Assembly: GCA_047602125.1 (NCBI GenBank)
Contig: JASGIB010000001.1
Location: 806,001 to 870,000 of the forward strand
Direction of reading: 5' to 3'
DNA: 64,000 nucleotides
Source: Pseudoluteimonas sp047602125
GTDB lineage: Bacteria > Pseudomonadota > Gammaproteobacteria > Xanthomonadales > Xanthomonadaceae
Every line of letters starts with the position of its first letter. Position 1 is the stretch's first letter. The notes beneath the pieces are model-generated. The model was given only the letters and a program-made list of their open reading frames with translations. It was not told where the DNA came from and ran no database searches. Both the position numbers and the translations under genes were made by a program. This document shows, in pieces, positions 8,811 through 15,668 of this stretch.

Positions 8811-9152
8811 ATGCCCATCGACCGTTACCTGCCGATCCTGCTGCTGGTCGGCTCCAACATCTTCATGACCTTCGCCTGGTACGGGCACCTGAAGTACCGC
8901 AGCGCGCCGCTGCTGTTGGTGATCGTGGCGAGCTGGGGCATCGCCTTCTTCGAATACCTGCTGCAGGTGCCGGCCAACCGGCTCGGCAGCGCGGTCTATT
9001 CCGCGCCGCAGCTCAAGGGCATGCAGGAGGTCATCACCCTGCTGGTGTTCGCCGGCTTCTCGACCTGGTACCTCGGCCAGCCGTTGAAGTGGAACCACTG
9101 GGCCGGCTTCGGCCTGATCGTGGTCGCGGCGTGGCTGATCTTCAAGGAATGA
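8811..9152 (+). CDS. DMT-family small membrane protein (DUF486)
   Basis: 113-residue protein with four predicted transmembrane helices, matching the DUF486/DMT pattern (S-N-I-F-M-T-F-A-W-Y-G-H-L-K and Q-E-V-I-T-L-L-V-F). The ATG at 8811 is preferred over the in-frame start at 8790 because a GGAGG ribosome-binding site (8802-8806) lies 4 bases upstream. It is monocistronic, divergent from the response regulator, and ends before a bidirectional hairpin. Family members resemble half-size drug/metabolite transporters; no substrate can be assigned. Confidence 0.85.
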   Translation: MPIDRYLPILLLVGSNIFMTFAWYGHLKYRSAPLLLVIVASWGIAFFEYLLQVPANRLGSAVYSAPQLKGMQEVITLLVFAGFSTWYLGQPLKWNHWAGFGLIVVAAWLIFKE

Positions 9153-9164
9153 TCGGCAACGCGG

Positions 9165-9210
9165 GAACCTGCCGCGAAACTGTCGCGAGCGATGGTTTCG
9201 CGGCAGGTTC
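9165..9210. terminator. Bidirectional hairpin between convergent genes; intergenic repeat member
   Basis: A perfect 16-bp inverted repeat (GAACCTGCCGCGAAAC at 9165-9180; complement at 9195-9210) with a 14-base loop. It lies between the stop of the DUF486 gene and the TAG of the convergent DUF962 gene, and touches the latter. A strong hairpin here would end both transcripts, though no T run follows. The sequence GTCGCGAGCGATGG in its loop and arm recurs at 13960-13980, so it may also be a repeat family. Confidence 0.65.
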
Positions 9211-9512
9211 TAGAACGGGATTTTCCCGATGAAGATGTCCTTGAACATCACCCAATCGCCCGCGAACGAATAGAACGGATGCTTGAACGTCGCCGGGCGG
9301 TTCTTCTCGAAGAAGAAATGCCCGACCCAGGCAAACGCGTATCCCGACAGCAGCGCCGCGAGCAACCACCAGGCATCGCCGCGCAGGATCGCGAGCAGGA
9401 CGAAACCCAGCGCCAGGCTGCTGCCGGCGAAATGCAGGCGCCGGCAGGTGCGGTTGCGGTGTTCGCCGAGGTAGAACGGATAGAACTCGCGGAAACTAGC
9501 GAAGCGGTTCAT
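9210..9512 (-). CDS. Mpo1-like / DUF962 small membrane protein
   Basis: 100-residue protein beginning M-N-R-F-A-S-F-R-E-F-Y-P-F-Y-L-G-E-H, then the conserved H-F-A-G-S-S, two to three transmembrane helices and H-P-F-Y-S-F-x-G-D-W at the end. This is the bacterial DUF962/Mpo1-like pattern; the yeast homologue Mpo1 acts in phytosphingosine alpha-oxidation. The His residues fit a metal-dependent dioxygenase role, but the bacterial function is unproven. The start overlaps the mazG stop by 4 bp (ATGA, 9509-9512), so it is the last gene of the nudE-cysQ-mazG operon. Confidence 0.88.
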   Translation of the reverse strand: MNRFASFREFYPFYLGEHRNRTCRRLHFAGSSLALGFVLLAILRGDAWWLLAALLSGYAFAWVGHFFFEKNRPATFKHPFYSFAGDWVMFKDIFIGKIPF

Positions 9513-10330
9513 TCGCGTTCCTGCTGCTTGGCACGATCCCAGTAGCGATCCTGCGCCTCCAGCGGCAGCGCCGACAAGTCGGTGCCGTCGGCCGCGGCGA
9601 GCGCTTCCATCGCGCGGAAGCGGCGCTCGAACTTGGCGTTGGCGCGGCGCAGCGCGCTGCCGACATCCACCCTGGCATGCCGGGTCAGGTTGGCGGCGAC
9701 GAACAACAGGTCGCCGAGTTCGTCCTCGAGCCGGTCGCGCGCGGCCGCGTCGCCGGGATCGGCGGCGACGGCCTCGAACTCGGCGCGCACCTCGTCGATT
9801 TCCTCGTGCAGCTTGTCGAGCACCAGCGCATGCGAGGGCCAGTCGAAGCCCACCCGCGCCGCGCGCTTCTGCAATTTCACCGCGCGCTGCCATTCGGGCA
9901 GGCCACGGGCGATGCCGGCCAGCGCGGACGTATCCGCATCGCCGGCGGCCTCGCGTTCGCGGCGCTTGTGTTCCTCCCACTCCCGGGTCTGCGCCTCGGC
10001 GTCCTCGACGCTCGCGCCGGCGAACACGTGCGGATGCCGGCGGGTCATCTTGTCGCTGATCGCCGCGACCACGTCGGCGAAGGCGAACGCGCCCTGCTCC
10101 TCGGCCATGCGTGCATGGAACACGACCTGCAGCAGCAGGTCGCCGAGTTCGTCGCGCAGGTCGCCAAGGTCGCCGCGGCCGATGGCATCGGCGACCTCGT
10201 AGGCTTCCTCGATGGTGTAAGGGGCGATGCTGGTGAAATCCTGCTGCACGTCCCACGGGCATCCGCTGCGCGGATCGCGCAGCGCGGCCATGATGCCGAG
10301 CAGCCGCGCGATGTCGCCGCCTTCAGCCAC
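9509..10330 (-). CDS. mazG: Nucleoside triphosphate pyrophosphohydrolase MazG
   Basis: 273-residue cytoplasmic enzyme that hydrolyses (d)NTPs to monophosphates and PPi. Both MazG repeats are visible. The first has G-C-P-W-D, T-I-E-E-A-Y-E-V-A-D and R-D-E-L-G-D-L-L-L-Q-V-V-F-H; the second has L-H-E-E-I-D-E-V and L-E-D-E-L-G-D-L-L-F. The GTG at 10328-10330 gives the usual family length (E. coli is 263) and overlaps the cysQ stop by 8 bp. Longer in-frame extensions lie inside cysQ and are not family-like. It belongs to a coupled nucleotide-housecleaning operon with nudE and cysQ. Confidence 0.92.
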   Translation of the reverse strand: MAEGGDIARLLGIMAALRDPRSGCPWDVQQDFTSIAPYTIEEAYEVADAIGRGDLGDLRDELGDLLLQVVFHARMAEEQGAFAFADVVAAISDKMTRRHPHVFAGASVEDAEAQTREWEEHKRREREAAGDADTSALAGIARGLPEWQRAVKLQKRAARVGFDWPSHALVLDKLHEEIDEVRAEFEAVAADPGDAAARDRLEDELGDLLFVAANLTRHARVDVGSALRRANAKFERRFRAMEALAAADGTDLSALPLEAQDRYWDRAKQQERE

Positions 10331-11129
10331 CGAGCCAGTCCCGCCACGGCAGCGAGGTGTCGCCGAGCGCGATGAAGTCGCCGTTGAGGATGGTGTCGCG
10401 CTGGTTGTAGGCGAGCGGGCGCCCACGCGCATCGAGCACCGCGCCGCCCGCGGCCTCGAGCACGCATTGCGCGGCGGCGGTATCCCATTCGCTGGTCGGG
10501 GCGAAGCGCGGATACACGTCGATCGCGCCTTCGGCCAGCATGCAGAACTTGAGCGAGGAACCGACGCCGATGGGTTCGACGTCGCCCATCCTGGCCATGA
10601 ACGCTTCGGTGCGCTCGTCGCGGTGCGAACGGCTGGCGGCGACGCGCAGCGGCGCGCTCGCCGGAACGCGCACGTGCAGCGGCGCATCGACCTCGCCATC
10701 GCGCTTGAATGCGCCCTTGCCGCGCGCGCCCCACCACAGCGCGCCGGTCACCGGCTGCTGGACCACGCCGAACACCGGCACGCCGTCGTCGATCAGCGCG
10801 ATGTTCACGGTGAACTCGCCGTTGCGCTTGATGAACTCGCGGGTGCCGTCGAGCGGATCGACCAGCCACAGGCGCTTCCATTCGCGGCGCACCAGCGCCG
10901 GCACGTCCTCGGCCGATTCCTCGGACAGCACCGGGATGTCAGGCGCGAGTTTCTCGAGCCCGGCGAGGATGCAGCGGTGCGAAGCGAGGTCGGCCGCGGT
11001 CAGCGGCGAACGGTCGTCCTTGTGCTGCACCGCGAATTCGCTTTCGTACACCTCGAGGATCTTGTCCGCGGCCTCGCGCGCCAGCGCGATCGCACCTTCG
11101 TACAGCGCCGCCATGTCATTTCCCGCCAT
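10323..11129 (-). CDS. cysQ: 3'(2'),5'-bisphosphate nucleotidase CysQ
   Basis: 268-residue inositol-monophosphatase-fold enzyme that removes the 3' phosphate from PAP/PAPS, protecting sulfate assimilation. It shows the metal site in L-S-E-E-S (residues 69-73), W-L-V-D-P-L-D-G-T-R-E-F (Asp91 to Gly95), and the second signature S-E-W-D-T-A-A-A. The ATG at 11127-11129 overlaps nudE by 14 bp. An alternative ATG at 11112-11114 (M-A-A-L-Y-E-G) removes the overlap and is nearly as plausible. It lies between nudE and mazG in one leftward operon. Confidence 0.93.
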   Translation of the reverse strand: MAGNDMAALYEGAIALAREAADKILEVYESEFAVQHKDDRSPLTAADLASHRCILAGLEKLAPDIPVLSEESAEDVPALVRREWKRLWLVDPLDGTREFIKRNGEFTVNIALIDDGVPVFGVVQQPVTGALWWGARGKGAFKRDGEVDAPLHVRVPASAPLRVAASRSHRDERTEAFMARMGDVEPIGVGSSLKFCMLAEGAIDVYPRFAPTSEWDTAAAQCVLEAAGGAVLDARGRPLAYNQRDTILNGDFIALGDTSLPWRDWLGG

Positions 11130-11685
11130 GTCGCAACCACTCCCGTGTGATGAACAGCGCCGCGATCGAGCGCCCTTCGGAAAAATCCTCGCGCAACATC
11201 AGTTCGTGCAGCGCGTCCAGTTTCCACGGCACCACCTCGATCTCCTCCGGTTCGTCGCCGGGAAGCCGTTGCGGATACAGGTCGCGGGCGACGACCAGTT
11301 GGGTGACGTGGCCCATGTAGCCCGGCGACAGCGTCAACGCGCGCAACTCGCGCAGCGAACGCGCGGCGTAGCCGATCTCTTCCTGCAATTCGCGGTTGGC
11401 GGCCGCGAGCGCCGTTTCGCCCTTGTCGATGCGGCCCTTCACCAGCCCGAGTTCGTAACGGTGCACGCCGGCGGCGTATTCGCGCGCGAGCAGCACAGTG
11501 TCGTCGTCGAGCAGCGGCACCACCACCACCGCGCCATGTCCGCGGGTGGCGAGGCGTTCGTAGCGACGGCGTTCGCCGTTGCCGAACTCCAGGTCCAGCC
11601 ACTCCATCCGGTACGGGCCCGAATCCTCCGCGGTGACGCCGTGGATGGTCGGCAACGGACGCCCGTCCTTTCCGGCAACGCTCAC
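11116..11685 (-). CDS. nudE: ADP compounds hydrolase NudE (Nudix)
   Basis: 189-residue Nudix hydrolase acting on Ap3A, ADP-ribose and NADH in E. coli. The Nudix box is complete: G-R-I-D-K-G-E-T-A then R-E-L-Q-E-E-I-G. The family-typical S-P-G-Y-M-G-H and E-D-F-S-E-G-R-S segments are also present. The GTG at 11683-11685 (M-S-V-A-G-K-D) gives nearly the E. coli length; the upstream open frame reads through the promoter region shared with bioA. It is the first gene of the nudE-cysQ-mazG-DUF962 operon and is divergent from bioA. Confidence 0.9.
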   Translation of the reverse strand: MSVAGKDGRPLPTIHGVTAEDSGPYRMEWLDLEFGNGERRRYERLATRGHGAVVVVPLLDDDTVLLAREYAAGVHRYELGLVKGRIDKGETALAAANRELQEEIGYAARSLRELRALTLSPGYMGHVTQLVVARDLYPQRLPGDEPEEIEVVPWKLDALHELMLREDFSEGRSIAALFITREWLRHGGK

Positions 11686-11738
11686 CGCGCGCCCCGCATG
11701 GCTGCGCGGGAAGCGCAAGAAACGGGAATAATGCGGGG

Positions 11739-13139
11739 ATGCAGAACGGGCTTCATGCTGCGGGAATGATAACGGACGCCGGCGGCTGGCGTTCGCGCGA
11801 CCTCGCCGTGCTCTGGCACCCCTGCACGCAGATGCGCGAGCATCCGGACGTATTGCCGCTGGTGCCGATCGAGCGCGGCGAAGGCGCCTGGCTGCACGGT
11901 TTCGACGGCCGCCGCTACCTCGATGCGGTGTCGAGCTGGTGGACCAACCTCCACGGCCACGCCGAACCGCGCATCGCCGCGGCCATCGCCCGGCAGGCGG
12001 GCACGCTGGAACAGGTGATGCTGGCGGGCTTTTCTCACCGGCCGGCGATCGAACTCGCGGAAAAGCTGCTCGCCATCGCCCCGCGCGAGGCGGGCCGCGC
12101 GCCCCTGGCCAAGGTGTTCTACGCCGACAACGGCTCGGCCGGGGTCGAGGTGGCGCTGAAGATGGCGTTTCACTGGTTCCGCAACGCCGGCGAAACCCGG
12201 CGCACCAAGTTCGTCGCGCTGCAGAACGGCTACCATGGCGAGACCATCGGCGCGCTTTCGGTCGGCGACATCCCGCTGTACCGACGCGTGTACGCGCCGC
12301 TGCTGGCCGAAGCCCTGTTCGCGCCTTCGCCCGATGCCTACGCCGCGCGCGAGGGACAATCGGCGGCCGGCGCCGCGGAGGACGCGGCCGATGCGCTGGC
12401 GCGCCTGCTGGACGAACACGTGGGCGAGGTTTGCGCGCTGATCCTCGAACCGCGGCTGCAGTGCGCCGGCGGCATGCGCATGCACGATCCGGTCTACCTG
12501 CGCCGCGCACGCGAGCTGTGCGACGTGCACGGCGTGTTCCTCGTCGCCGACGAAATCGCGACCGGCTTCGGCCGCACCGGAACGATGTTCGCCTGCGAAC
12601 AGGCGGGCGTGCAGCCGGACCTACTGTGCCTGTCCAAGGGCCTCACCGGTGGGTTCCTGCCGTTGTCGGCGGTGCTGGCGACACAGGCGCTGTACGACGG
12701 CTTCCTCGACGATTCGCGCGAACGCGCCTTCCTGCACTCGCACAGCTACACCGGAAATCCGCTCGCCTGCGCCGCGGGGTTGGCCTCGCTCGCGATCTTC
12801 GAACAGGACGACGTGCTCGGTCGCAACCGCGCGACAACGGCGAAGATGGCCGCGCTGGCGAAGCCGCTCGCGGATCTGCCGCATGTCGCCGACGTGCGCC
12901 AGGCCGGCATGGTCGTGGCGTTCGAACTGACCCGCGAAGGAAACAAGGCAACGCCGTTCGATCCCGCATTGCGCATCGGCCTGCGTGCCTATCGCGCGGC
13001 ACTGGAACGCGGCGTGGTGCTGCGTCCGCTCGGGGACGTGCTGTACTGGATGCCGCCCTACTGCGTGGACGATGCGCAGCTCGAACTGCTGGCGCGGGTG
13101 ACGCGCGAGGCGATCGCGGAGGCGACCTCATGCGCCTGA
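11739..13139 (+). CDS. bioA: Adenosylmethionine--8-amino-7-oxononanoate aminotransferase BioA
   Basis: PLP-dependent aminotransferase making 7,8-diaminopelargonate from KAPA with SAM as amino donor, the third step of biotin synthesis. It shows W-H-P-C-T-Q-M, S-S-W-W-T-N-L-H-G-H, the Y-H-G-E-T motif, D-E-I-A-T-G-F-G-R-T-G and the Schiff-base Lys300 in L-S-K-G-L-T-G-G. 466 residues is slightly longer than E. coli (429). The start could be the ATG at 11739 or the one at 11766 (M-I-T-D-A-G). The stop overlaps the rsmE start by 10 bp, so the two are coupled. Confidence 0.95.
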   Translation: MQNGLHAAGMITDAGGWRSRDLAVLWHPCTQMREHPDVLPLVPIERGEGAWLHGFDGRRYLDAVSSWWTNLHGHAEPRIAAAIARQAGTLEQVMLAGFSHRPAIELAEKLLAIAPREAGRAPLAKVFYADNGSAGVEVALKMAFHWFRNAGETRRTKFVALQNGYHGETIGALSVGDIPLYRRVYAPLLAEALFAPSPDAYAAREGQSAAGAAEDAADALARLLDEHVGEVCALILEPRLQCAGGMRMHDPVYLRRARELCDVHGVFLVADEIATGFGRTGTMFACEQAGVQPDLLCLSKGLTGGFLPLSAVLATQALYDGFLDDSRERAFLHSHSYTGNPLACAAGLASLAIFEQDDVLGRNRATTAKMAALAKPLADLPHVADVRQAGMVVAFELTREGNKATPFDPALRIGLRAYRAALERGVVLRPLGDVLYWMPPYCVDDAQLELLARVTREAIAEATSCA

Positions 13140-13855
13140 CCCGCTGCTTCGCCGAGACAATTCTCCGCCCGGGTTACGAGGTCGCTCTGCCAGAGTCCGC
13201 CGCCGCACACCTGGTGCGCGTCCTCCGCTTACGCGAAGGCGACGAGTGCATCCTGTTCAACGGAGATCAGTTCGACTATCTGGCGAAGATCACTCAAATC
13301 GCCAAGCGCGAAGTCAGAGCGAAAATTCTAAATTCGTCCCTGCTGACCAACGAATCGCCGCTCCGGATCGTCCTCGTGCAGGGCATCGCCCGCGGCGAGA
13401 AGATGGACTGGATCCTGCAGAAGGCGACCGAACTCGGTGTCGCCGGCTTCGTGCCGGTGCACGCAGAACGCGGCGAAGTGCGGCTCGATGGCGAACGCGC
13501 GGAAAAGCGGCTGCGGCATTGGCGCTCGGTCGTCGTGTCCGCCTGCGAGCAGAGCGGGCGCGCGCATATTCCCGAGGTCGTCGCGCCACGCACGCTCGCC
13601 GACGCATTGACCGGCCTGCCCGCGGTGCGCTTGCTGCTCGACCCCGAAGCGGCGCAACAGCTTCCTTCGCGCATCGTTGGCGATGCCTGCGCGATCGCGA
13701 TCGGGCCGGAAGGCGGATGGTCGGCGACGGACATCGCGACGCTGGAAGCGGCGGGTTTCATCGGTGCGCGGCTCGGGCCGCGGGTGTTGCGCACGGAAAC
13801 CGCGGGGATTGCCGCGATCGCGGCGTTGCAGGCACGTGCCGGGGATTTCGCCTAG
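13130..13855 (+). CDS. rsmE: 16S rRNA m3U1498 methyltransferase RsmE
   Basis: 241-residue SPOUT methyltransferase that methylates N3 of U1498 in 16S rRNA. An N-terminal PUA-like domain (residues 1-70: H-L-V-R-V-L-R-L-R-E-G-D) is followed by the knotted SAM domain, with Q-K-A-T-E-L-G-V, A-I-G-P-E-G-G-W and L-G-P-R-V-L-R-T-E-T-A. The ATG at 13130 lies inside the bioA 3' end. Codons across 13,225-13,350 are visibly more AT-rich (AAA, ATT, CTA, AAT) than the rest of the gene, which may mark a recombined segment. Confidence 0.94.
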   Translation: MRLTRCFAETILRPGYEVALPESAAAHLVRVLRLREGDECILFNGDQFDYLAKITQIAKREVRAKILNSSLLTNESPLRIVLVQGIARGEKMDWILQKATELGVAGFVPVHAERGEVRLDGERAEKRLRHWRSVVVSACEQSGRAHIPEVVAPRTLADALTGLPAVRLLLDPEAAQQLPSRIVGDACAIAIGPEGGWSATDIATLEAAGFIGARLGPRVLRTETAGIAAIAALQARAGDFA

Positions 13856-13996
13856 AACTTGTCCCGAAACCTGCTGCGCTCGGCAGCTTGCGCGCGGGCA
13901 GTGCTCGCAATCCTCATTGACGCAACGTCAACTGCGGTTGCTGCGCTCCGGCCACGCGCAATCCGCCATCGCTCGCGACGGTTTCGAACCAAGTTC
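13855..13996. repeat. 142-bp intergenic element with inverted termini
   Basis: The space between rsmE and chpC is bounded by imperfect inverted ends: GAACTTGTCCCGAAACC at 13855-13871 and the complement of GAACTTGGTTCGAAACC at 13980-13996 (15 of 17 match). A smaller palindrome, TTGACG-CAA-CGTCAA, lies inside. The right arm plus CCATCGCTCGCGAC resembles the hairpin at 9165-9210. No coding potential is evident. This could be a MITE-like or REP-type repeat, or a terminator for the convergent genes. Confidence 0.55.
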
Positions 13997-14022
13997 CCGC
14001 TCCGCTACCAGGATTGGCGGAA

Positions 14023-14490
14023 TCAGGCGGCCTGTTGCAGGCCTTCGTGGATGCGCGCCTCGATCCGCGCGAGGTCGGGCACGAGCGCGCTGTCCTCGCG
14101 CAGCATGACCCGCGCGAGCACGCCGTCGGGCAACGGCTCGCCGTCGTCCTGCGGCAGCAGGTCTTCGCGCGGCACGGTGACCAGGCGCGGGAAGCCCTGG
14201 GTCAGCACCGCGAAGTACGGCGCCTTGGGGTTGCCGCCCAGCGCCTTCAGCACCACCACCTTGCTGCCGAGCCCGCCCTGCTCCTCCGCGATGCCGGCCA
14301 TGCGCGCGAACGCCACCAGCGGCATCTGCCAGCCGCGCCAGCGGATGCTGCCGAGCAGCCAGTCCGGCGCGCCTTCCACCACGTCCGGGGTGGAGAACGA
14401 CAGCACCTCGGCCACGGCCGCGTTCGGCAGCAGCAGGCGGTCGCCCTGGACCTGGATGAGGACTCCGCGGATGTCAGGGGTCGTGCTCAT
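14023..14490 (-). CDS. chpC: CheW-like protein ChpC of the pilus chemosensory system
   Basis: 155 residues with a CheW fold: I-R-G-V-L-I-Q-V-Q-G-D-R-L-L-L-P at the start, W-L-L-G-S-I-R-W-R-G-W-Q-M-P-L-V in the middle, and P-Y-F-A-V-L-T-Q-G-F-P-R. CheW-type proteins couple chemoreceptors to the kinase. It is the last gene of the pilGHIJ-chpA-chpB cluster and its start overlaps the upstream gene by 4 bp (14487-14490). By position and size it corresponds to P. aeruginosa ChpC, which is dispensable for twitching and thought to link extra receptors to ChpA. Confidence 0.85.
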   Translation of the reverse strand: MSTTPDIRGVLIQVQGDRLLLPNAAVAEVLSFSTPDVVEGAPDWLLGSIRWRGWQMPLVAFARMAGIAEEQGGLGSKVVVLKALGGNPKAPYFAVLTQGFPRLVTVPREDLLPQDDGEPLPDGVLARVMLREDSALVPDLARIEARIHEGLQQAA

Positions 14491-15668
14491 GTTTCGGATC
14501 CTTTGCGCTCGGGCCAGCGCTTGGCGAGCTGGCTGGCGAGGTGTTGCGGGGTGTCGGCCGCGACGCCGCGCGCGATCAGCGCCTGCACCGCGGCGGGTTC
14601 GTAGCAGCCGCTGGGAAGTTGCGCCAGCACCAGCGCGCCGGCCCAGGACTGGGCCATGATCGCGTCGACCTGCGCGGGATCGGTGCCGCTGAGCGCAACG
14701 ATGGCGCTGTCGCCGGCGGTGAGTTGCGAGAACGCGTGCGCGCCCGCGAGGAAGCGCATGCCACCGTTGCCGGCGGCGATGCCGAGTTCGCCCGGCACCA
14801 GGTAGACATGGCCGGGTTCGGGCGCCATGCCGCCTTCGGCCAATACCAGCGGCAAGGTGGTCGCGCGCTGCATTTGCCGCAGCAGCTTGTCGTGCCTGGC
14901 GCCATCGAGCTGCTGGTGGATGAACACGGCCGGCGCGAAATCCGCGGGCAGCGCGCCGAGCAGCTGGCGCACCGCATCGGGGCCGCCGAGCCCGGCAAGC
15001 ACCGCGACCATGCCGCGCGATGCCGCGATTTCCTCGCGCGGGGCGTCTTCCAGCTCCAGCTTCGCCGCGCGCATGTGGATCGCGTCGAGTTCGCTACGCA
15101 ACGGGTCCATCAGCGGCGGCACCGTCATCGGCGCAGCCGCTTCGGGCATCGTGCGTGGCGCATTCGGGTCGAGCAAGGCGTCCGACGGCACATCCGCGAA
15201 CACGGACTCGACTTCCTCGGCGAGGCCGCCGATGTCGCCGTCCCATTCCGGGCGCTGGTACAGGCTCGGGCGTTCGAGCTCGACCCGCGGCAGTTCTTCC
15301 TCCGGCGGGGCGGGTTCGGCGCCGTCCGGCAACACCGTGTCGCGCATGCGCAGCTTCGCGGCGACATGGCGCAACCACCGCGCCGCATCCCAGCCCTCGC
15401 GCTGCACGATGAAGTCGGCTTCCTCGAACAGCACGATCACGTCGGGATCGCTGTAAATCCCTTCGAAGCGTTCGATCGCGGATTCGACCGCGGGCTCGAG
15501 CGCCACCAGCAAGGCTTCGGGCCGCGCATCGCGCACCGCGTCCGGGTCGGCGTCGATTGGATCGGCGACCAGCGCGAGCTCCGCACCGGCCTCGCGCGCG
15601 GCTTCCACCAGGCGCTCGCGTGCGGGACCGGGGCGCGCCAGCAGTACGACGCGGCGCGCGGAACTCAT
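14487..15668 (-). CDS. chpB: ChpB-like (degenerate CheB methylesterase) protein
   Basis: 393 residues. The first 125 look like a divergent receiver-type Rossmann fold (R-V-V-L-L-A-R-P-G-P-A-R-E-R-L-V). Residues 150-240 are an acidic, proline-rich linker. The last 160 match the CheB C-terminal domain in pattern (M-V-A-V-L-A-G-L-G-G-P-D-A-V-R-Q-L-L; G-H-V-Y-L-V-P). The catalytic Ser of CheB (G-A-S-T-G-G) and the Asp of G-M-G-x-D-G have no obvious equivalents, so methylesterase activity is doubtful. It lies between chpA and chpC with overlapping ends (15665-15668 and 14487-14490), so it belongs to the pilus chemosensory operon. Confidence 0.8.
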   Translation of the reverse strand: MSSARRVVLLARPGPARERLVEAAREAGAELALVADPIDADPDAVRDARPEALLVALEPAVESAIERFEGIYSDPDVIVLFEEADFIVQREGWDAARWLRHVAAKLRMRDTVLPDGAEPAPPEEELPRVELERPSLYQRPEWDGDIGGLAEEVESVFADVPSDALLDPNAPRTMPEAAAPMTVPPLMDPLRSELDAIHMRAAKLELEDAPREEIAASRGMVAVLAGLGGPDAVRQLLGALPADFAPAVFIHQQLDGARHDKLLRQMQRATTLPLVLAEGGMAPEPGHVYLVPGELGIAAGNGGMRFLAGAHAFSQLTAGDSAIVALSGTDPAQVDAIMAQSWAGALVLAQLPSGCYEPAAVQALIARGVAADTPQHLASQLAKRWPERKGSET

